A stretch of DNA of 64,000 nucleotides from Pseudaeromonas paramecii (GCF_039540575.1 NZ_BAABFC010000009.1:124001-188000), one strand, 5' to 3'; positions 42,134 through 52,031 are shown, counted from the stretch's first letter. The notes: a model not told the origin generated them from the letters alone. Numbers and translations: made by a program.

Positions 42134-43351
42134 TTAGCGAAGATAATCAAACAGGCTCTGTTGCTGCAGCTTGCCGAAGGTCTGCTGGGCCACGCTCAAC
42201 GCATTCTGCTCCTTGTACAGGTCCGTGATGGCCTGATACATGTCGATCTCGGATACTGCCGCTCGAGCTTCGGTATTGCTCTCTTCCAGGCTGCCGTTGG
42301 AGGCCAACACAGAATCAAGCGTGTTCATCCGTGCGCCGGTCTGCCACAAGGCGGTACCCACCTGATCACGGGTGTGGCTCATGTGGGTTTGCACATCCGC
42401 CACCGCCTGCTGCAATTCATCCCCACTCAAGGAGGAGGGATCCTTAAGCACGGCTATGATATCGCTCAGGCTGTTGAGGATGTTGTCATTGGTTGGTGAG
42501 TCCATCTGAAAGCTCTGACTGCCCCCGGTCGCCACATCAACGGTAATTGACAGGCCATTAAAATCCAGCGCCTCACCAGCGACATATTCCCCAGACTTGA
42601 GCACAGTGCCACCGCTGTCGGTGATTTCGTATGTATCTGGCGTGCCGGCAATGGTATTGAAAATAAAGCTATTGCTGGCCGTACTGCTGGTATCGTAGTT
42701 GTTCTTGTAATAGGTATCGTAGGCGCCCTGATCACTCACCAGTATGCTGATATTGTTGTTACCCGTCAGCGGGCTGGCGGTACGCCGGGTGGCGGCCGTC
42801 TCAAAGATGGTATGTCCACTGTCACTAGCCTGGATCGACACCGAGGGCGACACCTGCACACTGCGCACGCCGGCATCTCCCTGGAACACGTAACGCCCGT
42901 TGGCATCCTTGGCAAACGGCTGGGTCTGGGTCTGGTTACCCGAAAACAGGTATTCCCCTTGGGGGTCCTTGCTGTTCATCAGGTCGTACAACTCGGCCTG
43001 CCGCATCTCCAACTCATGACCCAGATCCTGCAGATCCCCATCGCTCATGGCGCCGTTTTGGATCTTCTGCAGCAAGGTGGTGGTACTGAGCAGATTATCG
43101 TTGATAGAGGAGAGCACCGTCTCCTCATGGCTCAGAGTGCTCTGCAGCAGATTGCCGTTGGTAGTGTACTGCTGGTACAGCTCGATATTGGTGGTGAGTC
43201 CCATCTTCTGGCTCATGCCAAAAGGATCCTCACCGGCAGTGGCGAATTTATCACCACTCAGCAGGCGTTCGTTCGCCTTGTCCAATCGCCCCGAGGTATT
43301 CATCAGTGACTGCAGATGGCGATCAAACTGCATGTTGGTGGATATACGCAT
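42134..43351 (-). CDS. flgL: Hook-filament junction protein FlgL
   Basis: FlgL (HAP3) joins hook and filament. The 405-residue protein has a flagellin-like N terminus (MRISTNMQFDRHLQSLMNTSGRLDKANERLLSGDKFATAGEDP, here in part RISTNMQFDRHLQSLM) and C terminus (EIDMYQAITDLYKEQNALSVAQQTFGKLQQQSLFDYLR region). It follows flgK and is followed by a strong terminator. Confidence 0.95.
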   Translation of the reverse strand: MRISTNMQFDRHLQSLMNTSGRLDKANERLLSGDKFATAGEDPFGMSQKMGLTTNIELYQQYTTNGNLLQSTLSHEETVLSSINDNLLSTTTLLQKIQNGAMSDGDLQDLGHELEMRQAELYDLMNSKDPQGEYLFSGNQTQTQPFAKDANGRYVFQGDAGVRSVQVSPSVSIQASDSGHTIFETAATRRTASPLTGNNNISILVSDQGAYDTYYKNNYDTSSTASNSFIFNTIAGTPDTYEITDSGGTVLKSGEYVAGEALDFNGLSITVDVATGGSQSFQMDSPTNDNILNSLSDIIAVLKDPSSLSGDELQQAVADVQTHMSHTRDQVGTALWQTGARMNTLDSVLASNGSLEESNTEARAAVSEIDMYQAITDLYKEQNALSVAQQTFGKLQQQSLFDYLR

Positions 43352-43372
43352 GGACTCTCTCCTCCTGCTCTA

Positions 43373-45358
43373 TCAGCTCACCGCATTGAGCAAGGTGTCG
43401 AAGGTACTCTTGGCCACGTTGACGATCTGTGCCGCCGCCGAGTAAGCCTGCTGATACTTGATGAGATTGGACGCCTCTTCATCCAGATTGACGCCGCTGA
43501 CACTGTTGTACCAGTCCTGACTCTGGGTGAGTTTGGCCTCCGAGGCCGTCATCTCCGTCTTGGCCTGACTCACCTTGCTGCCCACCCCCGTCACCAGGGC
43601 CGTAAAGGACTCGTTGAGGGTGATGGTATTGTCGGCAGATGTACTATCGGCCCGGCGCACCAAATCTTTATTCTGCAGGTTCGCCATGGCCAGGCCGTTG
43701 GTGTTGTCAGAAAAACCGTCGGTGTTGAACTCCAGGGTAAAGTTGTCGCCGGGCGCTACGCTGCCATCGATAGAAAACTCGAAGCCTGGGTAAGTCTGCG
43801 CCGCCGGCGAGCCATAGATGGCGGCCATCAGGTTCTTACCCCCGGTGCTGGCGGCGGCCGTGCCAATCACGCCCCCTGTGCCGTCATACACCACATAGTT
43901 GCCGCTATCGTCGATGGTCACGCTGTGGGGGGCCGCGCTGTCCAGCGACCCACTGCTAAAGCCAGAGCTACCGTCGGTGTTAGTCACCCCATCCAGCTTG
44001 ATGCTACCCGTGCCGTAGTTGTTACTGTCGGCGGTAAGCTTGAGGGGGGATGCCAGCGCCAAGTCATCCGCCACCCGCAGCTCGCGGCTCAAGCCTCCCG
44101 CCGCATTCAAGGTCGGTTGCAGCAGGAATTTATCGCCGGCGGCCGGTGCGCCGGACAAATTCAAGCTGAGCCCCTCGGCGTCCAGATCGATGGTGGCAGG
44201 AAAGGTGGTAGTCCCTGTGATGGGCGAGCCGGTTTTCTTACCATCATCATCCAACCGGTAAATCTCATAATCGTTCGCCGTGGTGAAGGTCACCAGGTAA
44301 TCCATACCGGTGACATTGCTCCCCTCACCCGCCATGAAATCCACCGAGACGGCGCCGGTACCGGCATTGCCGGCATAGGGCAGCCCCTCACTGCTGGGCA
44401 GGGTGAAGATATCGCCGCCCAGCTGGTTATTCAGCGTCATCCCCAGGCGGTTCTGTTGATTCATGGCATCCGCCATGGCCACCGCCAACTGACCAAGCTG
44501 GCGCTTGGTGGGCGCCAGCTCATCCCGCGCGGCAAACATGCCGCCCAGCGAACCGCCCAGCACCTCTTGCTTGAGACTGGTGGTCGCCTTGTTCAGGGAG
44601 AGTTGAATGCCGGTTTCTCGAGAGTCCGGGTCACCATTGACCACCAACATGCTGGCGGCCTGCCCGCGCGCTACCAAGGATTGCCCCGTGGTCATGTTCA
44701 CCAGCAGGCTGCCGTCATCCTGCGGCACGGTGCGGATATCCAACATCTCGGAGAGCTGGCGTACCTGCTCGTCCCGTTGATCCATCAGGTGCAGTGAGGT
44801 GCCATCATCCCCGCTGCCCTGCCGTTTGATCAGTTGGGTATTGAGGTCGTTGATGTTGCTGAGCAGGGTGTTGATCTTGTTGACCGCATTACCAATCTTG
44901 GCGTTGGCGGTATCGTACTGCTGCGTCAGCTGGCTGTTGAGGGCGCTGTAACGGTTGAGCATGCTGTCGATGTTGCTCAGCACCCCCTCACGCCCAGACT
45001 GACCGTTGGGGGTCTCGTTGGCCGAATGCAGCCCCTTGAAGAAGTTATCGATCCCCACGCCGGCGCTGTTGGCCGAATCACTCAGCAGCTTGTCGGTATA
45101 GGCAACATCAGCGTAATAGCTACTGTTGTAGGCATGGGTGGAGGTATCACGCCACAGTTCGCCCTGCGCAAACTGATTGAGTACCCGGGTGGTATTACTG
45201 CTACCCACCCCAAGGTTCACCGCGTTGGTGTAGAGGGTGGTCTGCTGGCGGGTGAAGCCCTCGGTGTTGAGGTTGGAAATATTATTGCCGGCGGTCCAAA
45301 GCAGCCGCTGTTGGCCCAACAGGCCTGAGGTGCCAATTCCCAACAGATCGGTAGACAT
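43373..45358 (-). CDS. flgK: Hook-filament junction protein FlgK
   Basis: FlgK (HAP1) is the first junction protein on the hook. The 661-residue product has the N-terminal rod-family sequence GTSGLLGQQRLLWTAGNNISNLNTEGFTRQQ and the C-terminal VSGVNLDEEASNLIKYQQAYSAAAQIV. The long middle is rich in Gly, Ser, Thr and Asp as in other large FlgK proteins. It follows flgJ after 13 bases. Confidence 0.96.
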   Translation of the reverse strand: MSTDLLGIGTSGLLGQQRLLWTAGNNISNLNTEGFTRQQTTLYTNAVNLGVGSSNTTRVLNQFAQGELWRDTSTHAYNSSYYADVAYTDKLLSDSANSAGVGIDNFFKGLHSANETPNGQSGREGVLSNIDSMLNRYSALNSQLTQQYDTANAKIGNAVNKINTLLSNINDLNTQLIKRQGSGDDGTSLHLMDQRDEQVRQLSEMLDIRTVPQDDGSLLVNMTTGQSLVARGQAASMLVVNGDPDSRETGIQLSLNKATTSLKQEVLGGSLGGMFAARDELAPTKRQLGQLAVAMADAMNQQNRLGMTLNNQLGGDIFTLPSSEGLPYAGNAGTGAVSVDFMAGEGSNVTGMDYLVTFTTANDYEIYRLDDDGKKTGSPITGTTTFPATIDLDAEGLSLNLSGAPAAGDKFLLQPTLNAAGGLSRELRVADDLALASPLKLTADSNNYGTGSIKLDGVTNTDGSSGFSSGSLDSAAPHSVTIDDSGNYVVYDGTGGVIGTAAASTGGKNLMAAIYGSPAAQTYPGFEFSIDGSVAPGDNFTLEFNTDGFSDNTNGLAMANLQNKDLVRRADSTSADNTITLNESFTALVTGVGSKVSQAKTEMTASEAKLTQSQDWYNSVSGVNLDEEASNLIKYQQAYSAAAQIVNVAKSTFDTLLNAVS

Positions 45359-45371
45359 ACCTTACCCCTTT

Positions 45372-46448
45372 TTAGGTTTCCATCTCTTGCCGCGCCTGCT
45401 CGAAGGCCTCACTGCGCAGAACCTGCTTCAACTTGCGGGCGTAATGCGGATCCGTGGCATAACCGGCATCTTGCAACGCCTCAAAATACGCCTCGGGATC
45501 CTGGGCGACCGCCCGCGCCTTTTCATAGCGGGGATGCCGACCGATCAGCTCCACATAGTCCTTCATGCTCTGAGCATAGGAGTTGTAGCTGCGAAACTGC
45601 GACAACCGCATGACCGGTTTGCCGTCTTCATATTCAAGGCTGTTCATCTGGGTCTGCTGCCCCTGCCAGCGGCTGCCCGCCTTGATGCCAAACAGGTTGC
45701 GGCTTGACTCACCATCGGCCCCCGGCATCACATGCTTGCCCCAGCCGGTTTCCAGCGCCGCCTGGGCCACCAGGGCCTCCGGCGACAGGCCAAGCTTGGC
45801 CGCCACCTGCCGGGCCACCGGCAACAGTTGCCGGACAAACTCTTGTGGCGAATCAAATTGCTGGCTGCGTGACCGGCTCGTCCCCTGCCCCTCCAGCCGC
45901 TGCACGAAGCGCTCGGCGGCCGAGACACCGGCATGGTGGCGAAAGCGGGCCCGGCGTCCCTCGCTCGCTTGCCGCGCCACCGCCTCGGTGCCTGCACTCT
46001 GCTCAGCACTATCCGTGCCAACATTTTGACTGTCCTTGGACTGTGTCGTATCCAGGCGCCGCAAGACCGGCAGACGCCCTTCGGGCATCTTTAGCTGACG
46101 GGGCACCTCGGCATCGCTGCTGCCTGCCTGATTACCGGAGAACTGGCGCACCAGCATGGCGGCCAGGCCCGTCTTGCCACCCGCCGGACTGACGGTGGCG
46201 GACATCTGCTGATCTAGCATGCCCTGGTAAAACTCGGTGTAGCGGCTGTTCAGCGGGCTATCCTGGGTCAGCACAGAGTTGGCCTGGCGCATGCCTTTCA
46301 TCCACATCTGGGTGAACAGGGACTCAAATTGCCGGGCGGCGGCCTCCAGGGCCTGCTGCTGACTGGCCTTGCCCTGGGTACTCAACTGCCGCAACCGATC
46401 CAGGGAACGGATGTCATCGACGACGCCGGTCTGGGTAAACTTGTCCAT
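45372..46448 (-). CDS. flgJ: Rod assembly muramidase FlgJ
   Basis: FlgJ caps the growing rod and cuts peptidoglycan to let it pass. The 358-residue protein has an N-terminal rod-capping domain (QFESLFTQMWMKGMRQAN) and, after a variable linker, a C-terminal glucosaminidase domain with SPEALVAQAALETGWGKHVM holding the catalytic Glu. The two-domain form is typical of gammaproteobacteria. Confidence 0.95.
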   Translation of the reverse strand: MDKFTQTGVVDDIRSLDRLRQLSTQGKASQQQALEAAARQFESLFTQMWMKGMRQANSVLTQDSPLNSRYTEFYQGMLDQQMSATVSPAGGKTGLAAMLVRQFSGNQAGSSDAEVPRQLKMPEGRLPVLRRLDTTQSKDSQNVGTDSAEQSAGTEAVARQASEGRRARFRHHAGVSAAERFVQRLEGQGTSRSRSQQFDSPQEFVRQLLPVARQVAAKLGLSPEALVAQAALETGWGKHVMPGADGESSRNLFGIKAGSRWQGQQTQMNSLEYEDGKPVMRLSQFRSYNSYAQSMKDYVELIGRHPRYEKARAVAQDPEAYFEALQDAGYATDPHYARKLKQVLRSEAFEQARQEMET

Positions 46449-46463
46449 ACGGCCTCCGCTACC

Positions 46464-47567
46464 TTAGATGATCACCAGCTGACCCTGAATGGCACCCGCC
46501 TGTTGCAGCGCCTCCAGAATCGCCATCAGATCCCCGGGCGCCACCCCCACCTGATTGACGGCCCGCACCAGGTCATCCAGGGTATTGCCGGTATCCAGCT
46601 TGAACATGCGGCTGTCTTGTTGCTGGACATTGATGTTGGAGTTGTTGGTCACGGCGGTATTGCCGCCCGCCAAGGCGTTGGGTTGGGAGACCTGTTGCTG
46701 TTCGCTGATGGTCACCGTCAGGCCACCGTGGGTAATGGCCGCCGGACGCAGACGCACCTGGTTACCGATGACGATGGTGCCGGTGCGGGAGTTGACGATG
46801 ATCTTGGCCGCCTCATCCGCCGGATCCACTTCCAGATTCTCCAGGGTGGCCAGATAGGAAACCCGCTGCGCCGGATCCCGCGGGGCATACACCTCCACCG
46901 AGGTGGCATCCAAAGCGCGGGCGGTATCCGGCCCCACCAAGCCGTTAATCACATCCGTCAACCGCTTGGCGGTGGTGAAATCAGCACGGTTGAGGTTGAA
47001 GGTGATGGTGTCACCCTGACCAAAGGCGTTGGGCACCTCACGTTCCACGGTGGCGCCATTGGCGATCCGTCCCACGGTCGGGGTATTGATCACTACCTTG
47101 GAGCCATCCGCCCCTTCGGCCCCCAGGCCCCCTACCACCAGCGAACCTTGCGCCAGGGCATACACCCGGCCGTCCACCCCTTTGAGGAAGGTTTGCAGCA
47201 GGGTACCGCCCCGCAGGCTCTTGGCCTCACCAATGGCGGAAACGGTCACATCCACCGTCTGCCCTGGCTTGGAGAACGGCGGCAGTTCCGCATGCACGGC
47301 TACCGGCGCCACATCCTTGATCTTGGGCTTGAGGGAGTCCGGCACCTTGATACCAAAGTTGTTGAGCATGGTGCGAAAGGTCTGCTCGGAGAAGGCGTTG
47401 TTCTTCTCACCTGTGCCCGGCAAGCCCACCACCAGGCCATAGCCGATCAACTGGTTGGTACGCACGCCCTGCACCGAGGCGAGATCCTTGATACGGGCCG
47501 CCTGGGCCTGGGGCAGCAGCAGGCTGAGCCCCAGGGCAATGGCAGTCAGGTGTCGGAATTTTGTCAT
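46464..47567 (-). CDS. flgI: P-ring protein FlgI
   Basis: FlgI forms the periplasmic P ring around the rod. The 367-residue precursor has a signal peptide (HLTAIALGLSLLLPQAQA) and conserved segments such as VRTNQLIGYGLVVGLPGTGE and the C-terminal NTLDDLVRAVNQVGVAPGDLMAILEALQQAGA. It lies between flgH and flgJ. Confidence 0.97.
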   Translation of the reverse strand: MTKFRHLTAIALGLSLLLPQAQAARIKDLASVQGVRTNQLIGYGLVVGLPGTGEKNNAFSEQTFRTMLNNFGIKVPDSLKPKIKDVAPVAVHAELPPFSKPGQTVDVTVSAIGEAKSLRGGTLLQTFLKGVDGRVYALAQGSLVVGGLGAEGADGSKVVINTPTVGRIANGATVEREVPNAFGQGDTITFNLNRADFTTAKRLTDVINGLVGPDTARALDATSVEVYAPRDPAQRVSYLATLENLEVDPADEAAKIIVNSRTGTIVIGNQVRLRPAAITHGGLTVTISEQQQVSQPNALAGGNTAVTNNSNINVQQQDSRMFKLDTGNTLDDLVRAVNQVGVAPGDLMAILEALQQAGAIQGQLVII

Positions 47568-47578
47568 TTGGCTTACTC

Positions 47579-48256
47579 CTAGAACGGACTCCAGGGACTA
47601 TTAAAGAACTGTGCCAACCAGCCCCGCTCCTGAGTATTGGCAAAGTCACCCGTCCCACCGTAATAGATGCGCGCATCAGCCACCCGCTGGGATTCCACCG
47701 TGTTGTCGGCCTGCACATCCTCCGCCCGGACAATGCCGGTGATGCGGATATATTCGTTGCCGGTGTTGAGCATGATCCACTTCTCGCCCCGCACCATCAG
47801 GTTGCCGTTGGGCAGCACCCGGGTGACGGTCACCGAGATGTTGCCTTGCAGGCTGTTGCTCTGATCGGCCTTGGACTGCCCCTTGAAGCTGTTGTTGGCC
47901 CCCATGCCGACGCTGGTGTCATAGCCACCGACGGTCACCGGCTTGCCCCCCAGCTCCAGGGCATCCAGGCCGAGGCTGGAATCCTTGCCCAGCTGACTGT
48001 TGGCATTCTTCTTGGCGGAAGTGGACTCCACCAGTTGCACCGTGATGATATCGCCCACCTGACGCGCCTTGATGTCAGAGTAGAGACTGGTGGTCTGCTT
48101 CTGGCTGAAAATGGAACCGTTTGATTCCATGTTCACCACGCTTTCCTCCGGCATCACCGGCGAAAACTCCGGATCATCCGGCTTCGGCATATTGGGTGTC
48201 GTGGAGCAGGCGGCCAACAAGAGCCCGCATCCGGCCAAACAGAGTGCCAACTTCAT
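47579..48256 (-). CDS. flgH: L-ring lipoprotein FlgH
   Basis: FlgH forms the outer-membrane L ring. The 225-residue precursor has a lipoprotein signal with lipobox LLAAC. It keeps the family segments SLYSDIKARQVGDIITVQLVE and GNLMVRGEKWIMLNTGNEYIRITGIVR. The start is the ATG five bases after AAGGAGG; an in-frame TTG five codons earlier overlaps that ribosome site and is rejected. Confidence 0.96.
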   Translation of the reverse strand: MKLALCLAGCGLLLAACSTTPNMPKPDDPEFSPVMPEESVVNMESNGSIFSQKQTTSLYSDIKARQVGDIITVQLVESTSAKKNANSQLGKDSSLGLDALELGGKPVTVGGYDTSVGMGANNSFKGQSKADQSNSLQGNISVTVTRVLPNGNLMVRGEKWIMLNTGNEYIRITGIVRAEDVQADNTVESQRVADARIYYGGTGDFANTQERGWLAQFFNSPWSPF

Positions 48257-48275
48257 GGCGGCCTCCTTCAATTCT

Positions 48276-49064
48276 TTACAGACGTTGTGTCACGTAGGAC
48301 ATCATCTCATCCACGCTGGAGATGACCTTGGAGTTCATCTCGTAGACACGCTGCGCCTGGATGAGGTTGACCAGCTCCTCGGTCACATTGACGTTGGAGG
48401 TTTCCAGCATCCCCTGCTTAATCACTCCCAGACCATCGGCCCCGGCCACCCCTTGCAGGGGCGCCCCGCTGGACTGGGTTTCCAGATAGAGGTTCTCCCC
48501 CATGGGCTGCAGGCCGGCGGGGTTGACGAAGTCGGTGACCGTGAGCTGCCCCACCACCTGGGATTCCGCCTGCCCCATCAACTGCACCGATACCTGGCCA
48601 TCCGAGCCCACGGTAATGCTCTGGGCATTCTCGGGGATCTGGATCTCCGGCTGAATGGCATAGCCCATGCCGGAAGTCACTATGGTGCCTTCGTCGTTCA
48701 AGGAGAACTGACCGTTGCGGGTGTAGGCCGTGGTGCCATCCGGCAGCAGTACTTCGAAAAAGCCTCGGCCCTCGAGCATCACATCCAGGGAGTTATCCGT
48801 GGTCTGCACGTTGCCCTGGCTGAAGTTTTTCTGGGTGGCCACCACCTTGGCGCCGGCCCCCAGCATCAAGCCGTTGGGCAGGGTGGTATCCGCCGAGGAG
48901 CGGCCCCCGGGCTGGTTGATGTTCTGATAGAGCAAATCTTCAAAGATGGCCCGCCCCTTCTTGTAACCGACGGTCGAGGCGTTGGCCAGGTTGTTGGAGG
49001 TGACCGAGATGTTGGTCTGCTGGGCGTCGAGCCCCGTCTTACTGATCCACAATGCCGGATTCAT
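48276..49064 (-). CDS. flgG: Distal rod protein FlgG
   Basis: FlgG forms the distal rod. The 262-residue protein starts NPALWISKTGLDAQQTNISVTSNNLANASTVGYKK, here in part ALWISKTGLDAQQTNISV, and ends NVTEELVNLIQAQRVYEMNSKVI with the rod-family C-terminal helix. It lies between flgF and flgH, 17 bases after flgF. Confidence 0.97.
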   Translation of the reverse strand: MNPALWISKTGLDAQQTNISVTSNNLANASTVGYKKGRAIFEDLLYQNINQPGGRSSADTTLPNGLMLGAGAKVVATQKNFSQGNVQTTDNSLDVMLEGRGFFEVLLPDGTTAYTRNGQFSLNDEGTIVTSGMGYAIQPEIQIPENAQSITVGSDGQVSVQLMGQAESQVVGQLTVTDFVNPAGLQPMGENLYLETQSSGAPLQGVAGADGLGVIKQGMLETSNVNVTEELVNLIQAQRVYEMNSKVISSVDEMMSYVTQRL

Positions 49065-49081
49065 AATCTTCTCCTCGTCGC

Positions 49082-49828
49082 TTAGCTCAGACGCAACAAC
49101 TGGGTATGGGCTTCATCGTTCTTCTGGGCGGTCTGCATCATCTTGACCTGCGTCTCAAACTGCCGCTGTAATCGGATCAGGTTGGTCATCTCATCCACCA
49201 CGTTGACGTTACTGGCTTCCAGGGCACCGGAGACCAGCTTGACGTCAGCCGAGGCCGGCTCAGCCTGGCCGTCCTTGCGGCGAAACAGGCCATCATTGCC
49301 CTTGTCCACGCTACGGATATCCGGATTGACCAGCTTGATGCGCTGAAACTCTTCCATGCCGTTGGGTGCCGCCCCTTCGGGACGACCGACTATGGTGCCG
49401 TCCTTGTTGATGGAGATTTTCTCCAACGGCAGGGGCAAGACTATGGGTTGACCCGCATCATCCAGCACATTGAGTCCATTGCTGGTCTGCAGCACCCCAT
49501 AGGGGGAGAGCTGCAGGTTGCCCATGCGGGTGTAGGCCTGACCACCTTGGGCGTCCTGAACCGTCAGCCAGCCGTCACCTTCCACCGCCACATCCAGATC
49601 CCGCCCCGTGGTCATCAAGCCGCCCTGGGCAAAACTCTGGCCCGGACGTTCCGTCATGGAGAACACCCGGGACGGCAGACCGTCGCCAAAGGCCTGCATG
49701 GCCCGCGCTTGCTCCAGGTCCGCTTTGAAACCAACGGTGTTGGCGTTGGCCAAGTTATTGCTGCGCAACGTCAGGCTGTTCATGTTTTCTTTGGCGCCCG
49801 ACATGGCCAGGTACAACAGATGGTCCAT
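49082..49828 (-). CDS. flgF: Proximal rod protein FlgF
   Basis: FlgF is a proximal rod protein. The 248-residue sequence has the N-terminal MDHLLYLAMSGAKENMNSLTLRSNNLANANTVGFKAD pattern (in part AMSGAKENMNSLTLRSNN) and the C-terminal EMTNLIRLQRQFETQVKMMQ helix. It begins a new unit: a terminator closes flgE upstream and a sigma-54 site precedes the gene. Confidence 0.96.
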   Translation of the reverse strand: MDHLLYLAMSGAKENMNSLTLRSNNLANANTVGFKADLEQARAMQAFGDGLPSRVFSMTERPGQSFAQGGLMTTGRDLDVAVEGDGWLTVQDAQGGQAYTRMGNLQLSPYGVLQTSNGLNVLDDAGQPIVLPLPLEKISINKDGTIVGRPEGAAPNGMEEFQRIKLVNPDIRSVDKGNDGLFRRKDGQAEPASADVKLVSGALEASNVNVVDEMTNLIRLQRQFETQVKMMQTAQKNDEAHTQLLRLS

Positions 49829-49866
49829 AACCCACTCCAGTCAAAATGGTGACTTAAGTGAGACGA

Positions 49867-49882
49867 AGCAAAGATGATGCCA
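49867..49882 (-). promoter_or_regulatory. Sigma-54 promoter of flgF
   Basis: TGGCAT-CATCT-TTGCT on the minus strand, with GG-N10-GC spacing, 39 bases before the flgF start. It makes flgFGHIJ (probably with flgKL) separate from flgBCDE. Confidence 0.75.
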
Positions 49883-49951
49883 AGTAATGTTCAGCGGCTA
49901 GCGAAGCGGGAGAAGGAGGAAAATAAGGGGGTAACGACCAGGCTAAAAGTC

Positions 49952-49982
49952 AAAAAAAACGGGCAGCCTGTCAGCTGCCCGT
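49952..49982 (-). terminator. Terminator after flgE
   Basis: On the minus strand a 9-bp stem (ACGGGCAGC with GCTGCCCGT) and six-base loop is followed by eight Ts, starting 16 bases after the flgE stop. It is a strong intrinsic terminator that closes flgBCDE. Confidence 0.9.
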
Positions 49983-49997
49983 GAGGTGATGCCGGTG

Positions 49998-51308
49998 TTA
50001 GCGGATCTGCAGTATGGTCTGTTGCAAGGTACTGTTGACCTCCAACGCCCGAGAGTTGGCCTGGTAGTTGCGCTGGGCCGTAATCAGCTCCACCAGCTCA
50101 GAGGTCAGGTTGGAGTTGGACGCCTCCAAGGCCGAGGACTGGATCTTGCCGAAGGTACCCGTATTGGCCTGCCCCGGCACCGCATCGCCGGACGATAAGG
50201 ATGCCTTCCAAGAGGTATCACCCACCTGAGTCAACCCTTGTGAGTTGGGGAAGTTCGCCATGGCGATAGCCCCCAGCTTGGTGGTGGTGCCGTTACTGTA
50301 GGTGGCCGCCACCAGACCGTCTGCGCCGATATCCACCTTGGTCAACCGACCGACGGTAGAACCATCCTGAGACAAAGCCGTCACTTCAAAGGAGGACGAA
50401 TATTGCGTAATGCTATCGAAGTCAATCTCGATGGTCTGAGTACCATCGGCGCCATTAGTGATGATGCCGGCGCCCCCGCTGCCCAGCTGTTCGGTCACAA
50501 TGGGATTGGGATTGGGGTTAGTGGCCACTGTGGTATCCAGCAGGCCCTGAGAATTAAATACCAGGGTGGCACCTGACGGCACTGAGCCCCCAGGCGTATA
50601 CCCGCCGGTAATATCCACCGGTTGATCATCCATATAGCTGAACATGCGCCAGGTATTGGTGGCCGTCGAGTCTTTGACGAAGTAGTGGGTCATGGTGTGA
50701 GACTCACCCAATGAGTCATACACCACCACTGACGTAGAAGAGGTATAGGTATCGGAATCAGTGGGATCAAAATTGGCAGGATCCAGGGCTGTGGAGCCCG
50801 CCGGCAAGTTCATGCTCATGTTGACCTTTGAGGTCGCTTCCGGACTCCCCGCCGCATCCGGAATCCTCAAGGGAATAGTGGAGTCCAGGCTGACCGTCTT
50901 GGGAGTGCCATCATCGTTGACGTCATAGACCTGCAGGTAATCGCCCTGGGCTGTGGTGACATAGCCACTGGAATTGAGCTGAAATGCCCCAGCCCGCGTG
51001 TAGGTGCGATCCAGATCGCCGATATTGGCTGCGGTGACGAAGAAGCCGTTCCCTTGAATCGCCAGATCCAGCGAGTTATTGGTGAAGTTCAACGCCCCCT
51101 GGTGAAACTGCTGAGCAACGGTCGAGGTGGAAACCCCACTGCCCACCTGGGTCTTGGCATTGGCAAAGATCGAGGAGGAGTACACATCGGCAAACTCGGC
51201 GCGTGACCCCTTGAAACCAACCGTGTTGACGTTGGCAATGTTATTGGCGGTGACATCCAGGTGTTTCTGGGCCGCATACAGACCACTCAGGGCAATATTA
51301 AATGACAT
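49998..51308 (-). CDS. flgE: Flagellar hook protein FlgE
   Basis: FlgE builds the hook. The 436-residue protein starts SFNIALSGLYAAQKHLDVTANNIANVNTVGFKGS (in part ALSGLYAAQKHLDVTANNIA) and ends with SELVELITAQRNYQANSRALEV and a short rod-family helix. The centre is rich in Ser, Thr, Asp and Gly. It is last in flgBCDE. Confidence 0.96.
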   Translation of the reverse strand: MSFNIALSGLYAAQKHLDVTANNIANVNTVGFKGSRAEFADVYSSSIFANAKTQVGSGVSTSTVAQQFHQGALNFTNNSLDLAIQGNGFFVTAANIGDLDRTYTRAGAFQLNSSGYVTTAQGDYLQVYDVNDDGTPKTVSLDSTIPLRIPDAAGSPEATSKVNMSMNLPAGSTALDPANFDPTDSDTYTSSTSVVVYDSLGESHTMTHYFVKDSTATNTWRMFSYMDDQPVDITGGYTPGGSVPSGATLVFNSQGLLDTTVATNPNPNPIVTEQLGSGGAGIITNGADGTQTIEIDFDSITQYSSSFEVTALSQDGSTVGRLTKVDIGADGLVAATYSNGTTTKLGAIAMANFPNSQGLTQVGDTSWKASLSSGDAVPGQANTGTFGKIQSSALEASNSNLTSELVELITAQRNYQANSRALEVNSTLQQTILQIR

Positions 51309-51337
51309 GGGTATTACCTCTCACTTAGCGCCGACGG

Positions 51338-52021
51338 CTAGTTGGATATTTCCAGGATCTGCGACAACGGTATGCTGCCTATCCCTTGAACCTTCACTAC
51401 GGTGGCAACCTGGCTGTTGCCGAGCGTGACGCTCTCAACTTGCCCGTAGGTCAACACCCCCAAATCCTGTCGTTCACTCCCCACCAAGCCATTGGCCTTG
51501 AAGGTATAGGTACCGGTTGGTGCGGGGTTTCCATTCTTGTCCAAGCCATCCCACTCGAAGCTGTAATTCCCGGTCTGTTTGCCATCGATGGCAATCTCGC
51601 GCACCAGGTTCCCATCAGCATCCGTGATGCTCATCTTCAAGTTGCTCGCCCCATCCCCTGTGGTGACCACCCCTTTGACGGTATCGCCTTGTGTCAGGTA
51701 GCCGTTACTGGTGGGTGACAACACCTTCTGACCCACCAGGCTCGATGCCATCAACGCCTGGCTGGAGGTCATGTTGTCGTTGAGACTCGTCATCTGGGTG
51801 TTGAGCTGATTGATACCATCGGCCGTGGTGAACGAGGCCATCTGGGAAATCATCTGGGAGTTGTCCGTCGGTTTGAACGGATCCTGATACGAAAGCTGCT
51901 GCGTCAGCAGCTTGAAAAAATCTGCCTGCCCCAGGGTGCCGTTACTACTGCTGCTACTGGTGCTGCTAGTCTGGGTTGACGCCGTGGTGGTGACGCCGGT
52001 CAAGGCGCTATAGTCAGCCAT
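51338..52021 (-). CDS. flgD: Hook cap protein FlgD
   Basis: FlgD is the scaffold that caps the growing hook. The 227-residue protein has a Ser/Thr-rich start, the conserved segment LGQADFFKLLTQQLSYQDPFKPTDNSQMISQMASF, in part DFFKLLTQQLSYQDPFKP, and a C-terminal FlgD Ig-like domain (FEWDGLDKNGNPAPTGTYTF). It lies between flgC and flgE. Confidence 0.96.
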   Translation of the reverse strand: MADYSALTGVTTTASTQTSSTSSSSSNGTLGQADFFKLLTQQLSYQDPFKPTDNSQMISQMASFTTADGINQLNTQMTSLNDNMTSSQALMASSLVGQKVLSPTSNGYLTQGDTVKGVVTTGDGASNLKMSITDADGNLVREIAIDGKQTGNYSFEWDGLDKNGNPAPTGTYTFKANGLVGSERQDLGVLTYGQVESVTLGNSQVATVVKVQGIGSIPLSQILEISN

Positions 52022-52031
52022 GCTCTACTCC

